Part shown: in pieces, positions 1 through 5,188 of the stretch
How the letters are laid out: the number at the start of each line of letters is the position of its first letter
Position numbering within the stretch: position 1 is the first letter of the stretch
Assembly: GCA_937892315.1 (NCBI GenBank)
Contig: CALAVF010000325.1
Coordinates: 1-5,211 of the forward strand
Direction of reading: 5' to 3'
DNA length: 5,211 nucleotides
From: an uncultured Prevotellaceae bacterium
Lineage (GTDB): Bacteria > Bacteroidota > Bacteroidia > Bacteroidales > Bacteroidaceae
The notes under the pieces: model-generated
Databases searched by the model: none
What the model was told of the DNA's origin: nothing
What the model saw: the letters and a program-made list of their open reading frames with translations, nothing else
Made by a program: the position numbers and the translations under genes

Positions 1-1
1 C

Positions 2-85
2 CAGTGCGAGGCCGACCAGAAGAACACCGTCCTCAACGACGAACTTGCTCCGATGTCGTTCCGCCTCTACAAGATCAAGAAGTAA
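2..85 (+). CDS. C-terminal end of an unidentified protein (5' end outside window)
   Basis: The reading frame beginning at base 2 is open for 27 codons and ends in TAA at 83-85, directly before a strong intrinsic terminator that points the same way. The visible tail ends in APMSFRLYKIKK: hydrophobic alternation followed by a lysine-rich end. That would fit the last strand of a beta-sandwich domain, as found at the C-terminus of many secreted Bacteroidales glycoside hydrolases, but this is only a guess from style. The terminator supports a real gene end. The other open frame here, from base 4, runs through the terminator and is not credible. Function is unknown from what is visible. Confidence 0.65.
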   Translation, partial: QCEADQKNTVLNDELAPMSFRLYKIKK

Positions 86-103
86 ATACCGCTACAGATA
101 ACT

Positions 104-142
104 TTATCCCCGAATTGTTTGGCAGTTCGGGGATAATTTTTT
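104..142 (+). terminator. Rho-independent terminator after the plus-strand gene
   Basis: A perfect 11-bp inverted repeat (TTATCCCCGAA at 104-114 and TTCGGGGATAA at 126-136) encloses an 11-base loop and is followed immediately by six T residues (137-142). It lies 18 bases after the stop codon at 85. Read on the minus strand the stem is followed by AAGTTATC rather than a T-run, so it is mainly a plus-strand terminator. It could still weakly stop read-through from the converging ndk gene. Confidence 0.9.
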
Positions 143-145
143 ACA

Positions 146-165
146 CAAAAGGGACGGTTCTTTTG
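146..165. repeat. Small REP-like hairpin in the convergent intergenic gap
   Basis: CAAAAG (146-151) and CTTTTG (160-165) form a 6-bp inverted repeat around the loop GGACGGTT. The core GGGACGGTTCTTTT resembles, from memory, a short palindromic motif seen repeatedly in intergenic DNA of gut bacteria, often in REP or IS200-like contexts. Only one copy is visible in this window, so its repetitive nature is inference. Confidence 0.4.
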
Positions 166-181
166 GGTCAGAAGAATGCTT

Positions 182-646
182 TTACTTGCACTCGCCGTCT
201 CCATAGACGTAGGCGAAGGCACCGCTCTGGTAGTCGAAGACCTCCTCGGGCTTGAAGAAGCGGGCCACCTCGATGGCGGCATTCTCCACGGAGTCGGAGG
301 CGTGGACGATGTTCTGCTGGTTGCTCACGGAGTAGTCACCACGGATGGTACCAGGAGCAGCCTTACGCGAGTTGGTGCTACCCGTCATGGAACGGACAGT
401 TTCAACAGCGTCAACGCCCTCATAGCAACAGCATACAACTGGAGATGCCATCATGGAATTTTTGATACGCTGGAAGAACGGCTTGCCTGCCAGGTGAGAG
501 TAGTGCTCGTTGAGCAATTCATCCGTAAGTTGCATCATTTTCATGCCTGCAAGACGCAAGCCTTTACGCTCAAAACGTGCAGTTACTTCGCCAACCAGTG
601 CACGCTGCACTGCTCCAGGCTTCAATATTACAAGAGTTTTCTCCAT
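182..646 (-). CDS. ndk: Nucleoside diphosphate kinase
   Basis: This enzyme transfers the gamma phosphate from ATP to other nucleoside diphosphates through a phosphohistidine intermediate, balancing NTP and dNTP pools in the cytoplasm. The 154-residue length fits the family. Visible landmarks are the N-terminal nucleotide-site lysine in LVILKPGAVQR (K9), the GTIRGDY loop (R102), and the active-site motif NIVHASDS with catalytic H115 and the preceding N112. The residue after K9-P10 is Gly rather than the more usual Asp, and there is a run of three cysteines at 72-74. The C-terminal FFKPEEVFDY block is typical of Bacteroidales versions. The ATG at 644-646 begins exactly where the family N-terminus starts (MEKTLVILKP). 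The gene appears to be monocistronic: it has its own promoter about 90 bases upstream and converges on the plus-strand gene to its left. Confidence 0.97.
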   Translation of the reverse strand: MEKTLVILKPGAVQRALVGEVTARFERKGLRLAGMKMMQLTDELLNEHYSHLAGKPFFQRIKNSMMASPVVCCCYEGVDAVETVRSMTGSTNSRKAAPGTIRGDYSVSNQQNIVHASDSVENAAIEVARFFKPEEVFDYQSGAFAYVYGDGECK

Positions 647-734
647 TTGTAAGTTAGTTTATCTCCGTTATTCAAGTTCGCCATATCTGCCCACTTTTTA
701 TCAGCAGAACGAACCGATAATTCAATTCTCGTTA

Positions 735-766
735 CAAAGGTAAGGAATATTTTCGGGTCTGACAAG
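735..766 (-). promoter_or_regulatory. Probable Bacteroidota-type promoter for ndk
   Basis: On the minus strand, TACCTTTG (742-735) is a full match to the Bacteroidota -7 element TAnnTTTG. Twenty bases upstream is CTTG (766-763), a three-of-four match to the -33 TTTG element. This predicts transcription starting near 727-730 and an ndk leader of about 80 bases. The promoter lies in the gap between xseB and ndk, so ndk need not depend on read-through from the upstream operon. I see no convincing terminator for xseB between 743 and 792, so some read-through into ndk is possible. Confidence 0.6.
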
Positions 767-792
767 TAACTGAATGATAAATTACGGATTTT

Positions 793-981
793 TCACAAAT
801 CGAGACATTTTTTCACTTCAGCCTCAACGGTTGTCAACTTCTCTTTGCAATATTCCACCAAAGTTTTCGCTTCCTTCAGATTCTTGGCAAGAGAGTCAAT
901 ATCCATCTCTCCGCTTTCAATTTTTTCCACAATCTGTTCAAGACGTTTCATCGCCTTCTCGTAGGTCATTTCTTTTTCCAT
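793..981 (-). CDS. xseB: Exodeoxyribonuclease VII small subunit
   Basis: XseB is the small helical subunit that binds several-fold to the coiled-coil region of XseA, making cytoplasmic exonuclease VII, which digests single-stranded DNA from both ends into oligonucleotides. The 62-residue protein has the family core: YEKAMKRLEQIVEKIESGE followed by a second amphipathic helix (about residues 31-56) ending in TTVEAEVKK. The ATG at 979-981 overlaps the end of xseA by 16 bases and gives the usual lysine-rich lead-in (MEKEMTYEKAM). A second in-frame ATG at 967-969 forms a four-base ATGA overlap with the xseA stop and could be the true start, yielding 58 residues. The longer form aligns better with the usual XseB N-terminus, so I keep it. 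This is the last gene of the operon. Confidence 0.93.
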   Translation of the reverse strand: MEKEMTYEKAMKRLEQIVEKIESGEMDIDSLAKNLKEAKTLVEYCKEKLTTVEAEVKKCLDL

Positions 982-2267
982 GTCACTGTTGATTTTAGAG
1001 TTCCTGACGCCAAAGTCGTCACCATTTCATCACCTTCCTGCACATCATCCGCATTTCTGACCGCCTTTCCGCCAATGCGGGTAATGCTGAATCCCAGTCG
1101 CAAAATCCGCTCCGGGCTTGCACTATCCAATTTGTTTTCAATCAGTTCCACACGCTGCTGTGCCCGTCTCAGCACTTGGGGCGAGTACAGCAAGAGCCGC
1201 TTTTCCAGCATCGCCACCCCACCCTTTTCCTGTTCGATGCGTTGCAGGCTTTGATGACGGGCAGCCGACGCCAACTGATGCAGACGCACCTCCTCCTTCG
1301 CCTTGGCCGAGGCAAAAAGCATCGGAATCTTGCCTGCCAGCAGTTTCAGACGGGCCGATTCACTCAGCAGCCAATCGCCCACCATATCCGTCAACTGTGC
1401 CGCCAATCCCTCCAGCATGTCCAGTTCCGCCTCTTGATGATGAATCAGCAATTCTGCCGCCGCCGTCGGAGTCTTCACACGGATGTGAGAGATGAGGTCC
1501 AACACCGTATCGTCGCGTTCATGCCCAATGCCCGTGATGATGGGCAAAGGGAATTGTGCCACATTTTCAGCCAGTTCCAGCGAGTCAAAGCCGCTGAGGT
1601 CGGAAGTCGCCCCACCCCCTCGGATGATGACCACCACATCCCACTCGTCCATCCGCGCCGCAATGCGGTTCAGAGCCGCAATCACGCTCTTCTCCACATC
1701 ATTGCCCTGCATCGTGGCTTGAAACAGTTCCGTCTTGAACGCCAGACCTCGCTGATTACTGTGCAACTGATGGCAAAAGTCGCCATAGCCAGCCGCCGTT
1801 GCCGACGAAATGACGGCGATGCGTTGCAGCAGCCGAGGCAAAGGCAATTCCTTGTTCATGGTGTCCACACCCTCCTCTCGCAACTGGCGAAGAATCTCCT
1901 GCCGACGCTTGGCAATGTCGCCCAACGTATAAGTCGGGTCAATGTCCGTCACATTGAGCGAATAGCCATACAATTCATGGAAAGTCACCTGCACCCTCAC
2001 CAGCACCTGCATCCCAGCCGAAAGCGTCTGACCCGTCGTCTGTTCAAACATCGGCTTCAGCAGCAGCCACCTGTTCGCCCACACCTGTGCCCGTGCCTTT
2101 GCCACAATGCCATTGCCTCGGCTGTCCTTCTGTACAAACTCCATGTAGCAGTGACGGTTCACGTGCAACTCACTGATTTCCGCACGAATCCAGTATTCCT
2201 CATCCAGTGTCAGTTCCAGTGTCTGTCTCACCAGATTGTTCAGTTCATATAGTGTCAGAGCGTTCAT
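966..2267 (-). CDS. xseA: Exodeoxyribonuclease VII large subunit
   Basis: XseA is the catalytic subunit of exonuclease VII, a single-strand-specific DNA exonuclease used in mismatch repair and removal of damaged DNA. At 433 residues it is close to the usual family length. Residues 1 to about 110 form the N-terminal OB-fold that binds single-stranded DNA. The catalytic domain follows: VISSATAAGYGDF (152-164, with D163), RGGGATSDL (216-224), GIGHERDDT (246-254) and KTPTAAAELL (265-274). R216, H249, D252 and D163 line up with residues I recall as essential in E. coli XseA. A long helical region (about 276-382) is the expected XseB-binding coiled coil. The C-terminal SPERILRLGFSI...GDEMVTTLASG segment (384-422) is the standard tail. 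The start ATG (2265-2267) overlaps the upstream stop codon as ATGA, which implies translational coupling. The catalytic set is complete, so the enzyme should be active. Confidence 0.97.
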   Translation of the reverse strand: MNALTLYELNNLVRQTLELTLDEEYWIRAEISELHVNRHCYMEFVQKDSRGNGIVAKARAQVWANRWLLLKPMFEQTTGQTLSAGMQVLVRVQVTFHELYGYSLNVTDIDPTYTLGDIAKRRQEILRQLREEGVDTMNKELPLPRLLQRIAVISSATAAGYGDFCHQLHSNQRGLAFKTELFQATMQGNDVEKSVIAALNRIAARMDEWDVVVIIRGGGATSDLSGFDSLELAENVAQFPLPIITGIGHERDDTVLDLISHIRVKTPTAAAELLIHHQEAELDMLEGLAAQLTDMVGDWLLSESARLKLLAGKIPMLFASAKAKEEVRLHQLASAARHQSLQRIEQEKGGVAMLEKRLLLYSPQVLRRAQQRVELIENKLDSASPERILRLGFSITRIGGKAVRNADDVQEGDEMVTTLASGTLKSTVTWKKK

Positions 2268-2956
2268 ATCTTCGGTCGTTTTCCGTTCAGCACATGCAGG
2301 AAATTGTCAAAATCGCGGTCGATATGGCTCAATTCGTAAGGTTCCACATTCAGCGAAAACCGTGCAGGCAGGTCGTCCAGCCCGAAATACGCCTTGATGA
2401 GACTCACCGCATTAAACGCCATATCGTGATGCCGTTTCACCATTGCCATGCAGCACCTCCTCGCAATCACCTTATCTTCCACCAGTTTCAGCGTCTTGAA
2501 TATCAAGTAATAAGACAAGGGAGAATCCACCTTCAGCAGCATCGAGAGCCGCGTCACCTCATTTTCCACATGAAATGCTGCAAACATCCCTTCCACCTGA
2601 CTTTCCGTCTTCAACTTGGGCAGCATCATGTTACACAACTTCACAATCGCCCCCTCATCCGCCTCTTTCAAGTGTTCGTACAGCCTCCCCACATGCTCAC
2701 ACGTCCAATTCAGCGTTCCATCCTTTGCCAGATGCTCCACAGCCACGACACCGCTCAAGAACGCAGCCCGTTTAAATATAATAATGTGTAACAGCGTTTC
2801 CCAAAACACATCATTCGCCAACGCCACCAACACCTCTTCCCTCATCACACGCTCCATCCGCCTGAACTCCATATTGCTCAGGCTTCTCAACACACGCTCC
2901 ATGCCCATCCAGTCACGAGCATCAATGCATCGCACCATCCACTCCTTGTTTGTCAT
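2264..2956 (-). CDS. Unrecognised 230-residue helical protein, coupled to xseA
   Basis: I do not recognise this family. The protein is predicted to be soluble, with no signal peptide and no membrane segment. It looks almost wholly alpha-helical, with repeated amphipathic stretches such as DWMGMERVLRSLSNMEFRRM (15-34) and LYEHLKEADEGAIVKLCNMM (92-111). This pattern could suit a HEAT- or ARM-like helical solenoid, but no clear repeat unit is visible. Several methionine-, cysteine- and histidine-rich patches occur (for example ARRCCMAMVKRHHDMAF), without an obvious metal-binding spacing. The start is the first ATG after an in-frame TGA nine bases upstream, so the N-terminus is well defined. Its stop overlaps the xseA start as ATGA, and it lies 45 bases after prsW. 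The tight coupling to xseA hints at a DNA-related or housekeeping role, but this is inference. Confidence 0.85.
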   Translation of the reverse strand: MTNKEWMVRCIDARDWMGMERVLRSLSNMEFRRMERVMREEVLVALANDVFWETLLHIIIFKRAAFLSGVVAVEHLAKDGTLNWTCEHVGRLYEHLKEADEGAIVKLCNMMLPKLKTESQVEGMFAAFHVENEVTRLSMLLKVDSPLSYYLIFKTLKLVEDKVIARRCCMAMVKRHHDMAFNAVSLIKAYFGLDDLPARFSLNVEPYELSHIDRDFDNFLHVLNGKRPKI

Positions 2957-3001
2957 AATCCGTCAACGCCTGCCCGTGCAGATTCAGTCCTTTGCGAGAG
3001 G

Positions 3002-3730
3002 CTAAGCCTTCTCCTGCTCATCAAACTGCTTATGCATCAGTCGGTTGTCAGCCTCCAAGAGCCGCTTCATGTGACGGTTCACATACACCGCCATGAGGAT
3101 AAACAGAACCACGAATACCACCGTGGCAAGCAACATATAGAGAACGCCCAACTCGAACGTCAGCAAAGCACAGTCAAACAAGCCGTGCAGCAACGTCGGC
3201 ACAAGCAGAGAGCACAACAGCATCAGGCGGCGATGGCGACGAGGTCCATACACCGACAGGGAGTAATAATAGCCCATGAAGACCGCAAAGAAGAAGTGTC
3301 CTGGCACACTGATGAGTGCCCGAGCCGCACCAAGCATTGCCAAGTTCGACACATCCGTCATCAGGTAGCCGATATTCTCCAGCCCGGCAAAGCCCATGCC
3401 GATGCAAGCGGCATACACGATGCCGTCCATCCGCTCGTCAAAATGCGGATTGTGACGCACCAGCAGCCAGAAGAACAGGAACTTCATCGCCTCTTCCGTC
3501 AAGGCAATCACCACAAAACTATAGTAAATCGACGTGCCCAACTCGCCCAGATAGCACTCAGGCCAAAAAGCCTCAATCAAAGCGGCTGGCACACACGCCA
3601 TCGCACCATACCAGAACGACTTCAATATCCACGAAATCGGTTCATGCTGGTACTTGTCCTTCCAATAGATGAAAGCAACCAGCAGCAGAGCGGGCAAGAT
3701 GCCAGAGAGGATTGCAAGAAAATACAACAT
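3002..3730 (-). CDS. PrsW-family intramembrane metalloprotease
   Basis: PrsW proteins are multi-pass membrane proteases related to the CPBP/APH-1 superfamily. The known Bacillus example starts regulated destruction of the anti-sigma factor RsiW. This 242-residue protein has about seven hydrophobic segments: roughly 2-22, 33-56, 66-92, 103-123, 130-157, 168-192 and 194-216. The family signature residues are in place: EEAMK (E79, E80, K83) at the membrane face, GFAGLEN (113-119), SVPGHFFFAV with H145, and LLHGLFDCAL with H182 and D186. The C-terminus is a charged cytoplasmic-type tail. Its ATG overlaps the stop of the MORN gene by one base (TAATG), so the two are probably translated in tandem. 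Membership of the family is secure; the substrate is not known. No sigma or anti-sigma gene lies nearby, so I do not apply the symbol prsW. Confidence 0.9.
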   Translation of the reverse strand: MLYFLAILSGILPALLLVAFIYWKDKYQHEPISWILKSFWYGAMACVPAALIEAFWPECYLGELGTSIYYSFVVIALTEEAMKFLFFWLLVRHNPHFDERMDGIVYAACIGMGFAGLENIGYLMTDVSNLAMLGAARALISVPGHFFFAVFMGYYYSLSVYGPRRHRRLMLLCSLLVPTLLHGLFDCALLTFELGVLYMLLATVVFVVLFILMAVYVNRHMKRLLEADNRLMHKQFDEQEKA

Positions 3731-4662
3731 TAGGCTTTCTTAGGTTTGATTTGTCTGAACACGAGCCAACACAACGACAAGAAGGCAAGACCAATCAGGA
3801 CATAGCCAAACGGCGTCACCGCACCATTCGCAATGATGGCAGTCTTCAGCGATGTCATGATGCCCTTGACCGAAGGGGAAGCGCCCACATACTTGTTATT
3901 ATCCCAGTTGCCAGCCAGTTCCGTGCCGCCAGCCGTGGTGTAAACGCCATAGCCATGACGACGGTCGTTGTGGAAATTGCCCACATAGACAGAACCGTTC
4001 TTCGAGGTGTACTTGCCCTCACCCTCAAACTTCGAGAGCACAAAACTACCCTCGTAGGTGGCACCATTGGCAAAGGTATAGACACCCTCACCCTCTTTCT
4101 CGCCGTTCACCCAGTTGCCCACATAAACGTCACCATTCTCATACTTATAGGTACCCATGCCGTTGCGTTCGTTATGCACATAATGCCCCGTGTACTCGTC
4201 GCCACAGGCAGCCACAAACGTGCCCTCACCCGTGCGGTCATCATCCACCCAGTCACCCTCATACGTGTCGCCGTTCGACCACTTCAGTTTTCCCTTCCCG
4301 TTACGCTTGCCAGCCTTCCAGTTGCCTTCGTATAGGTTATTCTTCTCCGCATAGTAGGCAGTGCCTTCGCCCTCCTGCTTGCCATCCTTGAAGTAGCCCT
4401 GATAGACATCGCCATCAGCCCATTTGTAGATGCCAAAACCATCGATTTTGCCATCCTTGAAACTACCCTCATAGACATCGCCGTTATCCCAAGTGTAAAC
4501 GCCCTGTCCATGAATCACACCTTTCTTCTTCTGGCCCTTATAGGTACCAGCATTCCTTTTGTCTGCCAATGACTTGACAGCGGGAGAGGCATCCTGGGCA
4601 GATGCGATACCTGCCATCAAGAAGAATGCCAACATCAAAATACCAAACTTTTTCAATGTCAA
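3730..4662 (-). CDS. MORN-repeat protein with signal peptide and C-terminal membrane anchor
   Basis: Residues 1-22 are a signal peptide: KK near the N-terminus, a hydrophobic core, and ASA before Q23. From residue 41 to about 260 there are nine MORN repeats in unbroken register, starting at residues 41, 64, 87, 111, 134, 157, 180, 203 and 226, followed by a partial tenth (249-260). Each is about 23 residues with the pattern YxGxWxxGxxxGxGxxxxxNGDx; only the repeat at 87 is 24 long. Residues 283-302 form one membrane helix followed by a short basic tail (RQIKPKKA), so the repeats should face the periplasm with the tail in the cytoplasm. MORN repeats form elongated beta-hairpin ladders that act as scaffolds or bind lipids or proteins; the role here is unknown. 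The start codon is TTG: no in-frame ATG lies between the upstream in-frame stop (TAA, 4701-4699) and codon 10. The TTG at codon 3 (4656-4654) would give MKKFGILMLAFF, an equally good or better start. It is the first gene of the operon. Confidence 0.92.
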   Translation of the reverse strand: MTLKKFGILMLAFFLMAGIASAQDASPAVKSLADKRNAGTYKGQKKKGVIHGQGVYTWDNGDVYEGSFKDGKIDGFGIYKWADGDVYQGYFKDGKQEGEGTAYYAEKNNLYEGNWKAGKRNGKGKLKWSNGDTYEGDWVDDDRTGEGTFVAACGDEYTGHYVHNERNGMGTYKYENGDVYVGNWVNGEKEGEGVYTFANGATYEGSFVLSKFEGEGKYTSKNGSVYVGNFHNDRRHGYGVYTTAGGTELAGNWDNNKYVGASPSVKGIMTSLKTAIIANGAVTPFGYVLIGLAFLSLCWLVFRQIKPKKA

Positions 4663-4717
4663 ATTAGTTTTTAATGTAAAAGAATAAGAAATAAGTAGTT
4701 ACAAAATTTTTCCGTTG

Positions 4718-4748
4718 CAAAAATATCGAGTTTTCCCCACCCCACAAA
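4718..4748 (-). promoter_or_regulatory. Strong Bacteroidota-type promoter for the MORN-prsW-xseAB operon
   Basis: On the minus strand TTTG (4748-4745) and TATTTTTG (4725-4718) are exact matches to the Bacteroidota -33 (TTTG) and -7 (TAnnTTTG) elements, separated by 19 bases. Transcription would start near 4710-4713 and give a leader of about 50 bases that is A/T-rich and lacks a Shine-Dalgarno sequence, as is normal in this phylum. No comparable promoter was seen between the later genes, so this is probably the main promoter for all five. Confidence 0.75.
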
Positions 4749-4894
4749 ATCTTTCCCCCTAAAAACGCACTTTTCCCCCGAATATTTACCAATTCCTGCT
4801 CCTTTTGTCTTCAAGAGCCTCCAAAACCGCCCTCCAAACACATCACTCCCCGACATTGCCCCGTCGATAGTATTCATTGACTACGCCAAACGAA
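4749..4894. other. Upstream intergenic DNA without a recognised gene
   Basis: This stretch is strongly biased on the plus strand toward C, T and A, with runs such as TTTCCCCC and TTTTCCCCCG and few G residues. No open frame here has recognisable protein character. It lies just upstream of the operon promoter, so it may simply be spacer or hold regulator sites that cannot be identified from one sequence. Confidence 0.5.
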
Positions 4895-4940
4895 GGGGGC
4901 ACCACGATAAACTTCTATGACTATCCGCTATCGTACCCCC
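4895..4940. repeat. Bulged inverted repeat (46-base hairpin)
   Basis: GGGGG (4895-4899) can pair with CCCCC (4936-4940), and ACGATA (4904-4909) with TATCGT (4929-4934). The two stems are separated by a small asymmetric internal loop of four bases against one, and the apex is a 19-base loop. Eleven base pairs in this order are unlikely by chance in one short stretch, but there is no T-run on the plus strand after it, so it is not a terminator in that direction. Confidence 0.55.
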
Positions 4941-4947
4941 AGTAACC

Positions 4948-4975
4948 CCTGTCGAGTTGACAGAGCACAGACAGG
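4948..4975. repeat. Pair of mutually exclusive short hairpins
   Basis: CTGTC (4949-4953) pairs with GACAG (4959-4963) around a five-base loop. The same left arm, extended to CCTGTC (4948-4953), can instead pair with GACAGG (4970-4975). The two pairings exclude each other. This is directly visible; whether the RNA is made or switches is not known. Confidence 0.45.
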
Positions 4976-4980
4976 CGGTA

Positions 4981-4996
4981 TGCCTATGTGCCTATA
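4981..4996. repeat. Two tandem 8-base units (TGCCTATG, TGCCTATA)
   Basis: TGCCTAT occurs at 4981-4987 and again at 4989-4995, an 8-base period with one difference in the final base. It sits directly before the GCCCGACA arm of the next inverted repeat and appears to be part of the same repeat-rich block. Confidence 0.45.
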
Positions 4997-5047
4997 GCCC
5001 GACAAGATTTTCGCCACTACGGGCAGGAGACGTTCGCCCTGTCGGGC
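4997..5047. repeat. Inverted repeat GCCCGACA / TGTCGGGC with inner GGGC/GCCC pairs
   Basis: GCCCGACA (4997-5004) is the exact reverse complement of TGTCGGGC (5040-5047). Between them GGGC (5021-5024) can pair with GCCC (5036-5039), forming an inner hairpin. The right arm also forms its own small hairpin, GCCC-TGTC-GGGC (5036-5047), that competes with both. The nested arrangement resembles bacterial REP palindromes or a folded RNA. Confidence 0.5.
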
Positions 5048-5057
5048 TTGGGAAGGG

Positions 5058-5104
5058 ACAGCCTTCGGGCTACAGTCACCCCACCCCATCGGGCAGGAGG
5101 CTGT
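5058..5104. repeat. 9-bp inverted repeat with a competing UUCG-capped hairpin
   Basis: ACAGCCTTC (5058-5066) pairs with GGAGGCTGT (5096-5104): eight Watson-Crick pairs and one G-U if transcribed, enclosing a 29-base loop. The left arm also contains AGCC-TTCG-GGCT (5060-5071), a 4-bp stem closed by C(UUCG)G, a well-known stable RNA tetraloop. The decamer CGGGCAGGAG occurs directly at 5020-5029 and again at 5090-5099, with the second copy overlapping the right arm. Confidence 0.5.
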
Positions 5105-5150
5105 ACGGGCATACGGAGTTCTATCGGACAGGGATTTACATAGCCATATC

Positions 5151-5188
5151 GGTTTTTTGTCTCTTGTCTCTTTGGTTTTTTTTCGTTT
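5151..5188. repeat. T-rich tail with tandem TGTCTCT units
   Basis: GGTTTTTT (5151-5158) and GGTTTTTTTT (5174-5183) flank two exact tandem copies of TGTCTCT (5158-5164 and 5165-5171). No convincing hairpin directly precedes either T-run, so I do not call it a terminator. It is the last genomic-looking sequence before the adapter. Confidence 0.5.

Noticed and set aside
176..652. Plus-strand open frame (158 codons) antisense to ndk
   Set aside because: It coincides almost exactly with ndk, which has a complete active site; there is no independent coding evidence.
743..792. Terminator after xseB
   Set aside because: Only a weak GTAA/TTAC pairing with a long loop and no T-run was found.
1176..2252. 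Long plus-strand open frame (358 codons) antisense to xseA
   Set aside because: It has low-complexity Q/H/R-rich composition typical of an antisense shadow, matches no family I know, and fully overlaps a gene with intact catalytic motifs.
3032..3733. Plus-strand open frame (233 codons) antisense to the PrsW gene
   Set aside because: It is rich in H, Q and R with no domain or membrane character, while the minus-strand protein has clear PrsW motifs.
3712..4335. Plus-strand open frame (207 codons) antisense to the MORN gene
   Set aside because: Its apparent periodicity is only the reverse reading of the 69-base MORN repeats.
4671..4877. Minus-strand 68-codon open frame upstream of the MORN gene
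   Set aside because: It spans the predicted promoter and leader, has no recognisable domain, and its composition follows the local base bias.
4895..5104. CRISPR array
   Set aside because: The repeats are short, palindromic and irregularly spaced; there are no constant 20-40 base direct repeats with unique spacers and no cas genes.
5156..5174. Possible plus-strand promoter (TTTG and TCTCTTTG)
   Set aside because: The -7 element has a mismatch at a key position and the spacing is only 7 bases, far from the 19-20 expected.
5151..5183. Possible terminator from the two T-runs
   Set aside because: No stable inverted repeat lies directly before either T-run, so only a T-rich tract can be claimed.
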